DNA of 64,000 bases, taken from positions 19,834 to 83,833 of the forward strand of contig NZ_PPRG01000029.1 of assembly GCF_002902625.1 (NCBI RefSeq), given 5' to 3'. The position numbers and the translations under genes are program-made. Source of the stretch: Staphylococcus devriesei (GTDB lineage Bacteria > Bacillota > Bacilli > Staphylococcales > Staphylococcaceae). Position 1 is the first letter of the stretch; each line of letters opens with the position of its first letter. Below the pieces are notes generated by a model, which was not told where the DNA came from, did no database searches, and saw nothing but the letters and a program-made list of their open reading frames with translations. Below are positions 10,437-21,892 of this stretch, piece after piece.

Positions 10437-11675
10437 GTGGCAAGTAATGAATTATTATTAGCAACTGAATATTTAGAGAAAGAAAAGAAAATTCCAAGAG
10501 AAGTATTAATTGATGCGATTGAAGCAGCATTAATCACTGCTTATAAAAAGAACTATGATAGCGCAAGAAATGTACGCGTTGAATTAAATATGGATGAAGG
10601 TACGTTTAAAGTTATTGCACGTAAGGAGGTTGTGGAAGAAGTATTTGACGACCGTGATGAAGTAGATTTAAGTACAGCACTTGTTAAAAACCCAGCTTAT
10701 GAAGTAGGCGACATTTATGAAGAAGATGTTACTCCTAAAGACTTCGGTCGTGTAGGCGCTCAAGCAGCTAAACAAGCTGTAATGCAACGTTTAAGAGATG
10801 CTGAAAGAGAAATTTTATACACTGAATTTATCGATAAAGAAGATGATATTCTAACTGGTGTTATTGATCGTGTTGATCATCGCTATGTATATGTAAACTT
10901 AGATCGTATTGAAGCGGTGCTTTCTGAAGCCGAAAGAAGTCCTAATGAAAGTTATATTCCGAATGAACGAATCAGAGTTTATGTTAATAAAGTTGAACAA
11001 ACAACTAAAGGTCCTCAAATTTATGTTTCAAGAAGCCATCCTGGTTTACTTAAACGTTTATTTGAACAAGAAGTTCCAGAAATTTATGATGGTACCGTTA
11101 TTGTTAAATCAGTAGCCCGCGAAGCTGGTGATCGTTCAAAAATTAGCGTATACTCTGACAATCCAGATATAGATGCAGTCGGCGCTTGTGTAGGTGCTAA
11201 AGGCGCACGTGTAGAAGCGGTAGTAGAAGAACTAGGTGGAGAAAAAATTGATATCGTTCAATGGAATGAAGATCCAAAAGTATTTGTACGTAATGCTTTA
11301 AGTCCATCACAAGTACTTGAAGTTATCGTTGACGAAGAAAATCAATCAACTATTGTTGTAGTACCTGACTATCAATTATCACTTGCTATCGGTAAAAGAG
11401 GACAAAATGCACGCTTAGCTGCTAAACTTACTGGTTGGAAGATTGATATTAAATCAGAAACGGATGCACGCGAAGCTGGCATTTACCCAGTGATTGAATC
11501 AGAAGAACAAGCTGATGAAATTGTAATGTCTGGTGATGAAGATGTTGAATTTGATGATGTTAATTTAGAAGAATCAAACTTAACTACTGCAGAACTAGCA
11601 GCTGATATCGACACTCCATCTGAGGACAGTGAAGAAACTACTTCTGAAAATGATGAACAAAATAAAGACATTTAA
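10437..11675 (+). CDS. nusA: Transcription termination/antitermination factor NusA
   Basis: Binds RNA polymerase and modulates pausing, termination and antitermination. The 412 residues contain the N-terminal polymerase-binding domain, an S1 domain (about 130-200) and two KH domains, the second with [13 protein letters not shown] very acidic tail of about 60 residues (many Glu/Asp/Ser) follows; the AR repeats of proteobacterial NusA are absent, as usual in Firmicutes. GTG start with GAGGAGGA upstream. Confidence 0.97.
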   Translation: MASNELLLATEYLEKEKKIPREVLIDAIEAALITAYKKNYDSARNVRVELNMDEGTFKVIARKEVVEEVFDDRDEVDLSTALVKNPAYEVGDIYEEDVTPKDFGRVGAQAAKQAVMQRLRDAEREILYTEFIDKEDDILTGVIDRVDHRYVYVNLDRIEAVLSEAERSPNESYIPNERIRVYVNKVEQTTKGPQIYVSRSHPGLLKRLFEQEVPEIYDGTVIVKSVAREAGDRSKISVYSDNPDIDAVGACVGAKGARVEAVVEELGGEKIDIVQWNEDPKVFVRNALSPSQVLEVIVDEENQSTIVVVPDYQLSLAIGKRGQNARLAAKLTGWKIDIKSETDAREAGIYPVIESEEQADEIVMSGDEDVEFDDVNLEESNLTTAELAADIDTPSEDSEETTSENDEQNKDI

Positions 11676-11698
11676 GCAGAAATTGGGGTGAGTGATGA

Positions 11699-11983
11699 AT
11701 GAAGAAGAAAAAAATTCCAATGCGTAAATGTATTATTACCAATGAAATGCGTCCAAAAAAGGAAATGATTCGCGTTGTTATCAATAAAGAAGGCGAAATA
11801 TTTGCTGATGGAACGGGTAAACAACAAGGAAGAGGCGCTTATGTTTCTAAAGATGTAAAAAGCGTGGAAGAAGCACAACAAAAAGGCGTACTTGAAAGAT
11901 ACTTTAATGAAAGTCCTGAAAAATTAGATCCTGTATATAAAGAGGTTATAAGACTAATCTACAGAGAAGAGATTCCAAAATGA
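11699..11983 (+). CDS. rnpM: YlxR/RnpM family RNA-binding protein
   Basis: Small basic protein of 94 residues with the family pattern MRKCIITNEMRPKKEMIRVV and GRGAYVS. The B. subtilis homologue has been described as a modulator of RNase P and is encoded in the same operon. The ribosome site is GGGGTGAG. The stop codon overlaps the ylxQ start (ATGA), indicating coupled translation. Confidence 0.9.
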   Translation: MKKKKIPMRKCIITNEMRPKKEMIRVVINKEGEIFADGTGKQQGRGAYVSKDVKSVEEAQQKGVLERYFNESPEKLDPVYKEVIRLIYREEIPK

Positions 11984-12297
11984 CCAAGCAACAAATATTT
12001 AATTTTTTAGGATTAGCAATGAGAGCTAGAAAAGTAAAATCAGGAGAAGCAGTGTTATTAACTGAAATAAAAAAACAACAAGCTAAACTTGTAATCTTAG
12101 CGTCTGATGCTTCTGAGAACTCTTTAAAAAATATAAAAAATAAATGTGAAACATACAACGTCCCATTTAGAATTTTTGGTACGAGAGCAGAATTAGGACA
12201 ATCTTTAGGCAAGGCAGAGCGTGTAAATGTTGGCGTAACAGATATTGGGTTTGCGTCCAAGCTTGTGTCTATGATTGATGAATATAGTAAGGAGTGA
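11980..12297 (+). CDS. ylxQ: L7Ae-family ribosomal/K-turn RNA-binding protein YlxQ
   Basis: 105 residues of the L7Ae/L30e/S12e fold: [15 protein letters not shown] at the start, [12 protein letters not shown], and a conserved central segment around KCETYNVPF. Homologues bind kink-turn RNA and are probably ribosome-associated. Sits between ylxR and infB as in Bacillus. The start overlaps the stop of ylxR. Confidence 0.9.
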   Translation: MTKQQIFNFLGLAMRARKVKSGEAVLLTEIKKQQAKLVILASDASENSLKNIKNKCETYNVPFRIFGTRAELGQSLGKAERVNVGVTDIGFASKLVSMIDEYSKE

Positions 12298-12301
12298 TTA
12301 T

Positions 12302-14449
12302 ATGAGTAAAAAAAGAATTTACGAATATGCGAAAGAATTAAATGTTAAAAGTAAAGAGATTATCGATGAGTTGAAGAAAATGGACGTAGAAGTTTCCAAT
12401 CACATGCAAGCACTAGAGGACGACCAAATAAAGGTGCTTGATAAGAAATTCAAACCACAACAAAGTGGTAACAATAACGCTAAGCAAAATACTCAAAATA
12501 ATCACCAAAAACAACAAAGTAATAACAACAATAATAAAAATAACAATAAACAAAACAATAAAGGAAATCCTAATATTAAAAATAATAACGGTAATAAAAA
12601 CAATAAAAACAATAAGAACAATAGCAATAATAAAAACAATAAAAATAACAAAAAAGGTAAGAACAATAATAAACAAGCTACAGAACCAAAAGAAATGCCA
12701 GCTAAAATTACTTATGAAGAAGGCATCACAGTTGGCGAATTAGCTGATAAATTAAACATTGAATCTTCAGGCGTTATTAAAAAATTATTCCTACTAGGTA
12801 TTGTCGCTAATATTAACCAAGCGTTAGATGAAGAAACGTTAGAATTAATAGCAGACGATTACGGTGTAGAAATCGAAAAAGAAGTTGTGGTTAACGAAGA
12901 AGACTTATCAATTTACTTCGACGATGAAGAGAATGATCCAGATGCAATTGAAAGACCAGCAGTTGTAACAATCATGGGACACGTAGACCATGGTAAAACA
13001 ACATTGCTTGATTCAATTCGTCATACTAAAGTTACGGCTGGAGAAGCTGGCGGTATCACACAACATATCGGTGCTTACCAAATTGAAAATGCCGGTAAAA
13101 AAATTACATTCTTAGATACACCAGGACACGCAGCCTTTACAACAATGCGTGCACGTGGAGCACAAGTCACTGACATTACTATTTTAGTTGTTGCTGCAGA
13201 TGATGGTGTTATGCCACAAACAATTGAAGCTATTAACCATGCTAAAGAAGCTAACGTTCCTACAATAGTAGCAGTTAATAAAATCGATAAACCGACAGCT
13301 AATCCTGATCGTGTAATGCAAGAATTAACAGAATATGGATTAATCCCAGAGGACTGGGGTGGCGAAACTATCTTTGTCCCACTTTCAGCATTAAGTGGTG
13401 ACGGTATTGATGATTTACTTGAAATGATTGGATTGGTAGCAGAAGTTCAAGAATTAAAAGCAAATCCAGATAAACAAGCTGTAGGTACTGTAATTGAAGC
13501 AGAATTAGATAAATCACGTGGTCCAGCAGCTTCATTATTAGTTCAAAATGGTACACTACACGTTGGAGATTCAATTGTAGTAGGTAACACGTATGGTCGT
13601 GTTCGTGCCATGGTCAATGACCTTGGTCAAAGAATTAAATCAGCCGGCCCTTCTACTCCAGTAGAAATTACAGGTATTAACGATGTGCCTTTAGCAGGTG
13701 ATCGCTTCGTCATCTTTAAAGATGAAAAACAAGCACGTCGTGTAGGTGAAGCACGTCATGAAGCTAGCGTTATTCAACAACGTCAAGAAAGCAAAAATGT
13801 TACTTTAGATAACTTGTTTGAACAAATGAAACAAGGTGAAATGAAAGATCTTAACGTCATTATCAAAGGTGATGTTCAAGGTTCAGTTGAAGCATTAGCT
13901 GCATCATTAATGAAGATTGATGTTGAAGGCGTAAATGTACGTATTATTCATACTGCAGTAGGTGCAATTAATGAATCAGACGTAACATTAGCTAACGCTT
14001 CTAACGGTATTATTATCGGATTTAATGTTCGCCCAGATGCTGGCGCTAAACGTGCTGCTGAAGCTGAAAATGTAGACATGCGTCTTCACCGTGTTATTTA
14101 CAATGTTATCGAAGAAATCGAATCAGCAATGAAAGGCTTATTAGACCCTGAATTTGAGGAACAAGTTATTGGTCAAGCTGAAGTTCGTCAAACATTTAAA
14201 GTTTCTAAAGTAGGTACAATCGCAGGTAGTTATGTAACTGAAGGTAAAATCACTCGTAACGCTGGCGTACGTATTATTAGAGACGGAATTGTATTATTTG
14301 AAGGTGAATTAGACACATTAAAACGTTTCAAAGATGATGCTAAAGAAGTAGCACAAGGTTACGAATGTGGTATCACTATCGAAAAATTCAATGATATTAA
14401 AGAAGGCGACATCATTGAAGCATTCGAAATGGTAGAAGTTGCAAGATAG
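12302..14449 (+). CDS. infB: Translation initiation factor IF-2
   Basis: GTPase that brings fMet-tRNA to the 30S subunit and promotes subunit joining. Start ATG 12302 has AAGGAGTGA upstream; the frame extends to 12275 inside ylxQ without support. The 715 residues begin with an IF2-N helix ([18 protein letters not shown]), then an Asn/Lys/Gln-rich low-complexity linker (about 55-125), a second IF2-N domain, the G domain with GHVDHGKTT near residue 226, DTPGHAAF and NKID, and the C-terminal beta-barrel and tRNA-binding domains. The linker is coded by AAT/AAC/AAA runs and is the length-variable part. Confidence 0.98.
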   Translation: MSKKRIYEYAKELNVKSKEIIDELKKMDVEVSNHMQALEDDQIKVLDKKFKPQQSGNNNAKQNTQNNHQKQQSNNNNNKNNNKQNNKGNPNIKNNNGNKNNKNNKNNSNNKNNKNNKKGKNNNKQATEPKEMPAKITYEEGITVGELADKLNIESSGVIKKLFLLGIVANINQALDEETLELIADDYGVEIEKEVVVNEEDLSIYFDDEENDPDAIERPAVVTIMGHVDHGKTTLLDSIRHTKVTAGEAGGITQHIGAYQIENAGKKITFLDTPGHAAFTTMRARGAQVTDITILVVAADDGVMPQTIEAINHAKEANVPTIVAVNKIDKPTANPDRVMQELTEYGLIPEDWGGETIFVPLSALSGDGIDDLLEMIGLVAEVQELKANPDKQAVGTVIEAELDKSRGPAASLLVQNGTLHVGDSIVVGNTYGRVRAMVNDLGQRIKSAGPSTPVEITGINDVPLAGDRFVIFKDEKQARRVGEARHEASVIQQRQESKNVTLDNLFEQMKQGEMKDLNVIIKGDVQGSVEALAASLMKIDVEGVNVRIIHTAVGAINESDVTLANASNGIIIGFNVRPDAGAKRAAEAENVDMRLHRVIYNVIEEIESAMKGLLDPEFEEQVIGQAEVRQTFKVSKVGTIAGSYVTEGKITRNAGVRIIRDGIVLFEGELDTLKRFKDDAKEVAQGYECGITIEKFNDIKEGDIIEAFEMVEVAR

Positions 14450-14471
14450 TCATAGACACGAATGAAAGATA

Positions 14472-14512
14472 AGAGGCTGGGATGTTTATATAAAATGTCC
14501 CAGCCTCTCATA
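14472..14512 (+). terminator. Terminator of the rimP-infB operon
   Basis: A perfect inverted repeat AGAGGCTGGGA / TCCCAGCCTCT (14472-14508) with a 13-nt loop, the common staphylococcal GAGGCTGGGA terminator type. The trailing T run is short. Confidence 0.85.
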
Positions 14513-14736
14513 TGGCATGGTTAAAGTGAAATGTTGTACATGTTAAAATAGCACTTACTTTTTTCAGCACTCTTGTCTAAATTTATAGATAGTTTCTATT
14601 TCATAATCGTAACTAATATTTAAATTATGAAAATTAATATCCAAATCATTGATAATTATCATGATATAGATATATTTATCAATCTGTATTTTAGGGTAAA
14701 ATAATAAAGCAAAAATTTTTAAGAGGTGAAATATCC

Positions 14737-15087
14737 ATGAGTAACATGAGAGCAGAACGTGTTGGAGAACAAATGAAGAAAGAAATTATGGATATCGTTA
14801 ATAATAAAGTGAAAGATCCAAGAATTGGTTTTATTACCATTACGGATGTGGAGCTTACTAATGACTTATCGCAAGCCAAAGTATTTTTAACAGTACTTGG
14901 TAGCGAGAAAGAAGTTAATGATACGTTTAAAGCATTAGATAAAGCTAAAGGATTTATTAAATCTGAATTAGGTTCAAGAATGAGATTGCGTATTGTACCA
15001 GAATTGTTCTTTGAATACGATGAATCAATTGAGTACGGTAATAAAATCGAAAGAATGATTCAAGACTTACACAAACAAGATAAATAG
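14737..15087 (+). CDS. rbfA: Ribosome-binding factor A
   Basis: 116-residue KH-like factor for 16S rRNA 5' end maturation and cold adaptation. Recognised by [28 protein letters not shown] and [22 protein letters not shown] precedes the ATG by 8 nt. It lies 287 nt after infB behind a terminator, so it has its own promoter, unlike the fused arrangement in many Firmicutes. Confidence 0.95.
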   Translation: MSNMRAERVGEQMKKEIMDIVNNKVKDPRIGFITITDVELTNDLSQAKVFLTVLGSEKEVNDTFKALDKAKGFIKSELGSRMRLRIVPELFFEYDESIEYGNKIERMIQDLHKQDK

Positions 15088-15097
15088 TAAACTAATG

Positions 15098-15264
15098 AGG
15101 TCAAGATAACACGCCTATCATTCAAGTAGGATGAAATAAAAGAATAAATTGATGATATTGTTGGAATGATGGTTCATGTTTTAAAACAGTAACGTTGAAT
15201 GTTTATCTTTTAACAAATTCTATTGCATTGAATAATACAAGCGTTTATTATCTTGACCTTTTAA
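15098..15264 (+). repeat. Long-range perfect 12-bp inverted repeat after rbfA
   Basis: AGGTCAAGATAA at 15098-15109 is exactly complementary to 15248-15259, with more pairing next to it (CACGC/GCGTT) and TTTTAA after the 3' arm. The arms enclose about 138 nt. It may be a large terminator of the kind also seen after rnjB (21893-21989). A second hairpin (15273-15301, ATTCAAGG/CCTTGAAT) lies before truB. Confidence 0.5.
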
Positions 15265-15337
15265 TAGTTCAAATTCAAGGGCTATATATGTGTCCTTGAA
15301 TTAATACATAAATATTGCAATACAAGGGTGTGAATTA

Positions 15338-16255
15338 ATGTATAACGGCATCTTACCCGTATATAAAGAACGAGGATTAACAAGTCATGACGTGGTATTT
15401 AAATTAAGAAAAATTTTAAAAATGAAAAAAATTGGACACACCGGCACTTTAGATCCGGAAGTTGCAGGTGTATTACCAATATGCCTAGGGTCTGCTACTA
15501 GAGTAAGCGACTATGTGATGGATATGGGTAAAACATATCGCGCTACAGTTAGCCTTGGAGAAAGTACAACTACTGAAGATCAAACTGGAGAAGTCATTGA
15601 TAAAGTGGATATTTCGAATAAAGAAGTTACTGTAGACGCTATAGATGAGACATTGAAAACATTCCATGGCGTGATAGATCAGACGCCACCTATGTATTCA
15701 TCTGTTAAAGTAAATGGTAAGAAATTATATGAATATGCTCGAAAAGGCGAAACTGTTGAAAGACCAACACGTAAAGTTAAAATTAATCACATTCAACGTA
15801 CGTCCGAGTTATCTTTCGACAATGGTTCATGTACATTTGATATTCAAGTTACATGTGGAAAAGGAACATACATTAGAACATTAGCTACAGATATTGGTAA
15901 AAGTCTTGGCTATCCAGCACATATGTCATTACTTACTCGTACTCAATCAGGTGGTTTTGACATTGGTGATAGCTTATCGTTAAAACAAATTTCAGACTTA
16001 CATGAGCAAGCCACATTACAATCACTTTTATTTCCTATAGAATATGTATTGAAAAGTTTGCCAAAAGTCTACATTTCAGATGAAACTACAAAACAACAAA
16101 TTCTAAATGGTCAAAAATTTAATAAAAATCTTTTTGGCCATACTATTGAAGAGCAATTAGTCTTTATAGATTCTGCAACTGATAAAGCAATGGCAATCTA
16201 TGTTCAACATCCTGAAAAAGCATATGAAATTAAACCTAAAAAAGTATTTAATTAA
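15338..16255 (+). CDS. truB: tRNA pseudouridine-55 synthase
   Basis: Makes pseudouridine 55 in the T-loop of tRNAs. The N-terminal [17 protein letters not shown] and the catalytic segment [17 protein letters not shown] with the nucleophilic Asp are present, as are [19 protein letters not shown] and [12 protein letters not shown]. Length is 305 residues. ribF follows after 14 nt, the usual pairing. The ribosome site is modest (AAGGGTG). Confidence 0.96.
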   Translation: MYNGILPVYKERGLTSHDVVFKLRKILKMKKIGHTGTLDPEVAGVLPICLGSATRVSDYVMDMGKTYRATVSLGESTTTEDQTGEVIDKVDISNKEVTVDAIDETLKTFHGVIDQTPPMYSSVKVNGKKLYEYARKGETVERPTRKVKINHIQRTSELSFDNGSCTFDIQVTCGKGTYIRTLATDIGKSLGYPAHMSLLTRTQSGGFDIGDSLSLKQISDLHEQATLQSLLFPIEYVLKSLPKVYISDETTKQQILNGQKFNKNLFGHTIEEQLVFIDSATDKAMAIYVQHPEKAYEIKPKKVFN

Positions 16256-16269
16256 AGGAGCTTAGAGTT

Positions 16270-17241
16270 ATGAAAGTGATAGAAGTAACCCATCCCATTC
16301 AACAAGACCAATTAATCCAAGAAGATGTTGCTATGGCATTTGGTTTTTTTGATGGTATGCATCGTGGTCATAAAAAAGTATTTGAAGCATTGGATGAGCG
16401 TGCTAAAGAAAAGAATTTAAAAAAAGCAGTTACAACTTTTGACCCTCACCCTTCTGTTGTGTTGAATCCAGAGCGTAAGCGTACTGATTATTTGACACCA
16501 CTTTCTGATAAACTTGAAATGATTGAACAACATAATATTGATTATTGTATAGTTATTAATTTTTCATCTCGTTTTGCGAGTGTAACTGCTGAAGAATTTA
16601 TCCAAGATTATATTATTAAGAACCATATTAAAGAAGTCATTGCTGGATTTGATTTTACTTTTGGTAAATTCGGAAAAGGTAATATGTCAGTGTTAAATGA
16701 AATAGATGAATTCAACACGACAATTGTTGGTAGACAAGAGATGGAGTCAGAAAAAATCTCAACTACTGCTATTAGAGATGCTCTACAAGAAGGGAATTTA
16801 AAAAAGGCGAACGACCAATTAGGTTACTTATATCGCATTAAAGGCACCGTAGTACAAGGGGAAAAACGTGGTCGTACAATTGGTTTCCCAACAGCCAATG
16901 TACAACCTAGTGACGACTATGTACTACCTAAGAAAGGTGTATATGCCGTGAGTATTGCTATCGGCGCTGAAAATAAAATTTATCGTGGCGTAGCTAATGT
17001 AGGGGTTAAACCTACATTTCATGATCCCTCAAAAGCTGAAGTTGTTATAGAAGTTAATATTTTTGATTTCGAAGATAACATATATGGTGAACGTGTTAAC
17101 GTTTATTGGCATCATTATTTAAGACCAGAAGTTAAATTTGATGGAATTGATCCATTAGTTGAACAGATGAATGAGGATAAAGAAAAGGCAAAGTATTTAC
17201 TATCTGTTGATTTTGGAGATGATGTATCGTATAATATTTAA
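16270..17241 (+). CDS. ribF: Bifunctional riboflavin kinase / FAD synthetase
   Basis: Converts riboflavin to FMN and FMN to FAD. The N-terminal nucleotidyltransferase has GFFDGMHRGHKKVF and STTAIRDAL; the C-terminal kinase domain has KGTVVQGEKRGRTIGFPTAN and GVYAVSI, then GVANVGVKPTF. 323 residues, AAAGGAG ribosome site, immediately downstream of truB. Confidence 0.96.
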   Translation: MKVIEVTHPIQQDQLIQEDVAMAFGFFDGMHRGHKKVFEALDERAKEKNLKKAVTTFDPHPSVVLNPERKRTDYLTPLSDKLEMIEQHNIDYCIVINFSSRFASVTAEEFIQDYIIKNHIKEVIAGFDFTFGKFGKGNMSVLNEIDEFNTTIVGRQEMESEKISTTAIRDALQEGNLKKANDQLGYLYRIKGTVVQGEKRGRTIGFPTANVQPSDDYVLPKKGVYAVSIAIGAENKIYRGVANVGVKPTFHDPSKAEVVIEVNIFDFEDNIYGERVNVYWHHYLRPEVKFDGIDPLVEQMNEDKEKAKYLLSVDFGDDVSYNI

Positions 17242-17354
17242 AGTTGAGTTCTAAAAATATAGAATTCATAATATTAATCCTTTATCTTGGCGGGTTGAGA
17301 CTCCGACGCTTTGCTCAGATTTAGGTGTATATAAAATTTAGGAGGAAATTAATT
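17242..17354 (+). promoter_or_regulatory. rpsO leader, possible S15 autoregulatory region
   Basis: This 113-nt leader contains a small inverted repeat (17246-17267) and a GC-richer block, TTGGCGGGTTGAGACTCCGA (17287-17306) followed by CGCTTTGCTCAG, that stands out from the AT-rich surroundings. S15 represses its own mRNA in several bacteria by binding such leaders. That this is the case here is inference. Confidence 0.35.
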
Positions 17355-17624
17355 ATGGCAATTACTCAAGAACATAAAAATGAAATTATTAAAGAATATC
17401 GTGTACACGAAACTGACACTGGTTCACCAGAAGTACAAATCGCTGTTTTAACTGCAGAAATCGCTGCATTAAACGAACACTTACGTGAACACAAAAAAGA
17501 CCACCATTCTCGTCGTGGATTATTAAAAATGGTTGGTCGTCGTAGACACTTATTAAACCACTTACGTGGTAAAGATATTCAACGTTACCGTGAATTAATT
17601 AAATCATTAGGTATCCGTCGTTAA
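17355..17624 (+). CDS. rpsO: 30S ribosomal protein S15
   Basis: 89-residue primary 16S rRNA-binding protein; motifs [31 protein letters not shown] and [15 protein letters not shown] [11 protein letters not shown]. The ATG at 17355 has TAGGAGGAAA upstream; the open frame reaching 17325 has no ribosome site and is not used. A terminator follows, then pnp, the conserved rpsO-pnp order. Confidence 0.97.
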   Translation: MAITQEHKNEIIKEYRVHETDTGSPEVQIAVLTAEIAALNEHLREHKKDHHSRRGLLKMVGRRRHLLNHLRGKDIQRYRELIKSLGIRR

Positions 17625-17636
17625 TATTAATATATT

Positions 17637-17677
17637 AAAGGAAAGCACCAGTTGGTTTGGTACTTTCCTTTTTTTAT
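17637..17677 (+). terminator. rpsO terminator
   Basis: AAAGGAAAG pairs with CTTTCCTTT, with an inner ACCA/TGGT stem after one mismatch, followed by TTTTT. It may permit partial read-through to pnp, as in other bacteria. Confidence 0.85.
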
Positions 17678-17758
17678 AGTTTTAGATAATTCACTAATAT
17701 AAAATTTTAAAAATAAATGATATGATGTAGTTATTAGAATTCAGAGAGGAGATTCATA

Positions 17759-19855
17759 ATGTCTCAAGAAAAGAAAGTTTTTAAAACTGAATGGGCTGGA
17801 AGATCGTTAACGATTGAGACAGGTCAATTAGCGAAACAAGCTAATGGTGCAGTTTTAGTACGTTATGGAGATACGGTAGTTTTATCAACTGCTGTAGCTT
17901 CAAAAGAACCACGAGATGGCGACTTTTTCCCATTAACAGTAAATTATGAAGAAAAAATGTATGCGGCTGGTAAAATTCCAGGCGGTTTCAAAAAAAGAGA
18001 AGGTCGTCCGGCAGATGAAGCTACATTAACAGCTCGTTTAATTGATAGACCTATTAGACCTTTATTCCCTAAAGGCTACCGTCATGATGTACAAATCATG
18101 AATACCGTATTAAGCGCTGATCCTGATTGTTCACCAGAAATGGCGGCAATGATTGGTTCTTCAATGGCATTAAGCGTTTCAGATATCCCATTCCAAGGCC
18201 CAATTGCTGGCGTGAATGTTGGCTTTATTGATGGTAAATATGTTATCAACCCAACAGTTGAAGAGAAAGAAGTTTCTCGTTTAGATTTAGAAGTAGCTGG
18301 TCATAAAGACGCAGTAAACATGGTAGAAGCGGGAGCTAGCGAAATTACAGAACAAGAAATGTTAGAAGCTATTTTCTTTGGTCATGAAGAAATCAAACGC
18401 TTAGTAGCTTTTCAAGAAGAAGTTGTAGAACACATTCAACCAACGAAAAAAGAATTCGTACCAGTTGAACGTGATGAAGAACTAGTAAATAGAGTTAAAG
18501 CACTTACTGAAGAAAAAGGGCTAAAAGAAACAGTACTTACTTTTGATAAACAAAAGCGTGATGAAAACTTAGATGCCTTAAAAGCAGAAATTGCAACAGA
18601 GTTTGTAGATGAAGCAGACCCTGAAAATGACATATTAATCGATGAAGTCTATGCAATTTTAAATGATTTAGTTAAAGAAGAAGTACGTCGATTAATTGCT
18701 GATGAAAAAATCAGACCAGATGGACGTAAACCAGATGAAATTCGTCCGCTTGATTCAGAGGTTGGATTATTACCTCGTGCTCATGGTTCAGGTTTATTTA
18801 CGCGTGGTCAAACACAAGCGTTATCAGTATTAACATTAGGTGCATTAGGTGACTATCAATTAATTGATGGTTTAGGGCCTGAAGTTGAAAAACGTTTTAT
18901 GCATCATTATAATTTCCCGAATTTCTCAGTTGGTGAGACTGGACCAGTAAGAGCGCCAGGACGCCGTGAAATCGGACACGGTGCCTTAGGCGAAAGAGCG
19001 TTAAGATATATTATTCCAGATACAACAGAATTTCCTTATACTATACGAATTGTAAGTGAAGTATTAGAATCTAATGGTTCATCATCTCAAGCTTCAATTT
19101 GTGGGTCAACTTTAGCGCTTATGGATGCAGGTGTTCCAATTAAAGCGCCAGTTGCTGGTATCGCAATGGGTCTTGTTACACGTGAAGATAGTTATACAAT
19201 TTTAACGGATATTCAAGGTATGGAAGATGCGCTAGGAGATATGGACTTTAAAGTTGCTGGTACTAAAGAGGGTATTACAGCCATTCAAATGGATATCAAA
19301 ATAGATGGCTTAACTCGTGAAGTAATTGAAGAAGCACTTGAACAAGCTCGACAAGGTCGTTTAGCAATTATGGATCATATGTTACAAACAATTGATCGAC
19401 CACGTAAAGAATTAAGCGCCTATGCACCTAAAGTAGAGATTATGACTATTAAACCTGAAAAAATAAGAGATGTTATTGGACCTGGTGGTAAGAAAATCAA
19501 TGAAATTATTGATGAAACAGGCGTGAAATTAGACATAGAACAAGATGGTACTATCTTTATCGGTGCTGTGGATCAAGAAATGATTAACCGTGCACGTGAA
19601 ATTATTGAAGATATTACTCGTGAAGCAGAAGTTGGCCAAGTTTATAATGCAAAAGTAAAACGTATCGAAAAATACGGTGCTTTCGTAGAATTATTTGCAG
19701 GCAAAGATGCTTTATTACACATTTCTCAAATTTCAAAAGAACGAATCAATAAAGTAGAAGATGTATTGAATATTGGAGATACTATTGAAGTTAAAATTAC
19801 TGAAATAGATAAACAAGGTCGCGTGAATGCCTCTCATAAAGCATTGGATGAATAA
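17759..19855 (+). CDS. pnp: Polynucleotide phosphorylase
   Basis: 3'-5' phosphorolytic exoribonuclease of the RNA degradosome. 698 residues with two RNase PH domains (the first degenerate, the second with [13 protein letters not shown] [10 protein letters not shown] and the D-rich [10 protein letters not shown]), a helical linker, a KH domain with [12 protein letters not shown], and a C-terminal S1 domain [28 protein letters not shown] ribosome site. RNase J2 lies downstream and RNase Y at 33311, so much of the mRNA-decay set is in this window. Confidence 0.97.
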   Translation: MSQEKKVFKTEWAGRSLTIETGQLAKQANGAVLVRYGDTVVLSTAVASKEPRDGDFFPLTVNYEEKMYAAGKIPGGFKKREGRPADEATLTARLIDRPIRPLFPKGYRHDVQIMNTVLSADPDCSPEMAAMIGSSMALSVSDIPFQGPIAGVNVGFIDGKYVINPTVEEKEVSRLDLEVAGHKDAVNMVEAGASEITEQEMLEAIFFGHEEIKRLVAFQEEVVEHIQPTKKEFVPVERDEELVNRVKALTEEKGLKETVLTFDKQKRDENLDALKAEIATEFVDEADPENDILIDEVYAILNDLVKEEVRRLIADEKIRPDGRKPDEIRPLDSEVGLLPRAHGSGLFTRGQTQALSVLTLGALGDYQLIDGLGPEVEKRFMHHYNFPNFSVGETGPVRAPGRREIGHGALGERALRYIIPDTTEFPYTIRIVSEVLESNGSSSQASICGSTLALMDAGVPIKAPVAGIAMGLVTREDSYTILTDIQGMEDALGDMDFKVAGTKEGITAIQMDIKIDGLTREVIEEALEQARQGRLAIMDHMLQTIDRPRKELSAYAPKVEIMTIKPEKIRDVIGPGGKKINEIIDETGVKLDIEQDGTIFIGAVDQEMINRAREIIEDITREAEVGQVYNAKVKRIEKYGAFVELFAGKDALLHISQISKERINKVEDVLNIGDTIEVKITEIDKQGRVNASHKALDE

Positions 19856-19935
19856 TTGATTTTTTGCAATGACAGAACATCTAATATGATGTGAAATTTT
19901 CCGAAGGTTCTTTTTGGAGAGTTGACTAGAGATGG

Positions 19936-19965
19936 TTGAACACAAATATATTGCTTGCCTATAAT
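19936..19965 (+). promoter_or_regulatory. Sigma-A promoter directly ahead of a hairpin
   Basis: TTGAAC (19936-19941), an 18-nt spacer and TATAAT (19960-19965). The predicted start falls about 10 nt before the hairpin at 19976, so transcripts would begin in, or be stopped by, that hairpin. Confidence 0.45.
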
Positions 19966-19975
19966 AGTACAATAA

Positions 19976-20022
19976 AGCGAGACTAAGTCATTAATGTAGA
20001 AATGACTCAGTCTCGCTATTTT
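19976..20022 (+). terminator. Terminator after pnp
   Basis: AGCGAGACT and AGTCTCGCT arms, with an inner AGTCATT/AATGACT stem, followed by ATTTTTATT. Strong hairpin of about 16 bp with one bulge. Confidence 0.8.
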
Positions 20023-20127
20023 TATTAACAATAGCTATCTGAAATGAGGCCAAAGTGTTAATAGTTTACACTCTAGTAAACCAATATTAGTAATATTATT
20101 TAAGGGGTAGAGGAAATACTTTAATAG

Positions 20128-20156
20128 TGTACATCCAACATAAATTAAACTATAAT
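20128..20156 (+). promoter_or_regulatory. Candidate rnjB promoter
   Basis: TGTACA, a 17-nt spacer and TATAAT, 48 nt before the rnjB start codon and after the pnp terminator. Confidence 0.5.
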
Positions 20157-20204
20157 AAATTATGAGTTTATATGGACGGGGATTTTTATATAGGAGGTAA
20201 CATT

Positions 20205-21878
20205 TTGAGTTTAGTAAAGAAAAAAAATGACGATATTCGCATCATCCCACTAGGTGGCGTGGGCGAAATCGCTAAAAATATGTATATCGTTGAAGTAGAC
20301 GATGAAATGTTTATGTTGGATGCAGGATTAATGTTTCCAGAAGATGAAATGTTAGGTGTAGATATCGTTATACCTGATATCCAATATGTAATCGAGAATA
20401 AAGAAAAATTAAAAGGTATCTTTTTAAGCCATGGCCACGAACATGCTATTGGTGCAGTAAGCTATATTCTAGAACAAATTGACGCACCTGTTTACGGTTC
20501 AAAATTGACATTAGCGCTTGTTAAAGAAAATATGAAAGCACGTAATGTGAAGAAAAAAGTCCGTTATTACACTGTGAATAATGAATCAGTTATGAGATTT
20601 AAAAATGTAAATATTACATTTTTCAGTACTACACATAGTATTCCAGGTAGTTTAGGAATTTGCATTCATACATCTTATGGTGCAATTGTGTATACTGGAG
20701 AATTTAAATTTGATCAAAGTTTACAAGGTCATTATGCACCAGATATGAAACGCATGGCTGAAATTGGAGAAGAAGGCGTATTTGCTTTAATTAGTGATTC
20801 TACTGAAGCTGAGAAACCTGGATACAATACACCAGAAAACGTCATCGAATCTCATATTTATGATGCATTTGCAAAAGTTAAAGGACGCTTAATTGTATCT
20901 TGCTACGCCTCAAACTTTATTAGAATTCAACAAGTTTTAAATACGGCGAGCAAATTAAATCGTAAAGTTTCATTCTTAGGACGTTCACTAGAAAGTTCAT
21001 TTAATATCGCACGTAAGATGGGATATTTTGATATTCCTAAAGACTTATTAATTCCAATTAATGAAGTTGAAAATTATCCTAAAAATGAAGTTGTCATTAT
21101 TGCTACAGGTATGGAAGGCGAGCCTATTGAAGCATTGGGGCAAATGGCACAAAACAAACATAAAATTATGAACATTGAAGAAGGCGATTCTGTATATCTA
21201 GCCATCACTGCTTCAGCAAATATGGAAGTTATCATTGCTAATACGTTAAATGAGTTAGTACGTGCCGGCGCCTATGTCATTCCTAATAATAAAAAAATTC
21301 ACGCATCAAGTCACGGTTGCATGGAAGAATTAAAAATGATGATAAATATTATGAAACCTGAATACTTTATCCCTGTACAAGGTGAATTTAAAATGCAAAT
21401 TGCCCATGCTAAATTGGCAAATGAAGCTGGAGTAGCTCCTGAAAAAATCTTCCTTGTTGAAAAAGGTGATGTAATTCACTATGACGGTAAAGATATGGTA
21501 TTAAATGAAAAGGTACATTCAGGTAATATATTAATTGATGGTATTGGTGTTGGAGATGTAGGTAACATTGTATTAAGAGATCGTCATTTATTAGCAGAAG
21601 ACGGCATCTTTATCGCTGTAGTTACGTTAGATCCTAAAAATAGACGTATTGCTGCTGGGCCAGAAATTCAATCACGAGGCTTTGTATACGTTCGTGAAAG
21701 TGAAGAGTTAATGAACGAAGCTGAAGAAAAAGTACGTGAAATCGTTGAAGCGGGTCTTCAAGAAAAGCGTATTGAGTGGTCAGAAATCAAGCAAAATATG
21801 CGTGACCAAATTAGTAAACTTTTATTTGAAAGCACTAAGCGTCGTCCAATGATTATACCAGTCATTTCTGAGATATAA
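20205..21878 (+). CDS. rnjB: Ribonuclease J2
   Basis: Metallo-beta-lactamase/beta-CASP ribonuclease that partners RNase J1. I start at TTG 20205, 5 nt behind TAGGAGGTAA; this gives 557 residues. The metal motif reads [10 protein letters not shown] near residue 75, where active J1-type enzymes have HGHEDHIGG: the Asp and following His are replaced, matching the degenerate, weakly active J2 class. The beta-CASP region ([20 protein letters not shown]) and C-terminal domain are intact. Position after pnp is that of J2 in S. aureus. Confidence 0.93.
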   Translation: MSLVKKKNDDIRIIPLGGVGEIAKNMYIVEVDDEMFMLDAGLMFPEDEMLGVDIVIPDIQYVIENKEKLKGIFLSHGHEHAIGAVSYILEQIDAPVYGSKLTLALVKENMKARNVKKKVRYYTVNNESVMRFKNVNITFFSTTHSIPGSLGICIHTSYGAIVYTGEFKFDQSLQGHYAPDMKRMAEIGEEGVFALISDSTEAEKPGYNTPENVIESHIYDAFAKVKGRLIVSCYASNFIRIQQVLNTASKLNRKVSFLGRSLESSFNIARKMGYFDIPKDLLIPINEVENYPKNEVVIIATGMEGEPIEALGQMAQNKHKIMNIEEGDSVYLAITASANMEVIIANTLNELVRAGAYVIPNNKKIHASSHGCMEELKMMINIMKPEYFIPVQGEFKMQIAHAKLANEAGVAPEKIFLVEKGDVIHYDGKDMVLNEKVHSGNILIDGIGVGDVGNIVLRDRHLLAEDGIFIAVVTLDPKNRRIAAGPEIQSRGFVYVRESEELMNEAEEKVREIVEAGLQEKRIEWSEIKQNMRDQISKLLFESTKRRPMIIPVISEI

Positions 21879-21892
21879 GATATAAACAATAA

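Noticed and set aside
12470..12680. Repetitive AAT/AAC/AAA tract, and long hydrophobic reading frames on the other strand, resembling a repeat array or a membrane protein
   Set aside because: It is the Asn/Lys-rich linker of IF-2; the opposite-strand frames are by-products of that codon pattern.
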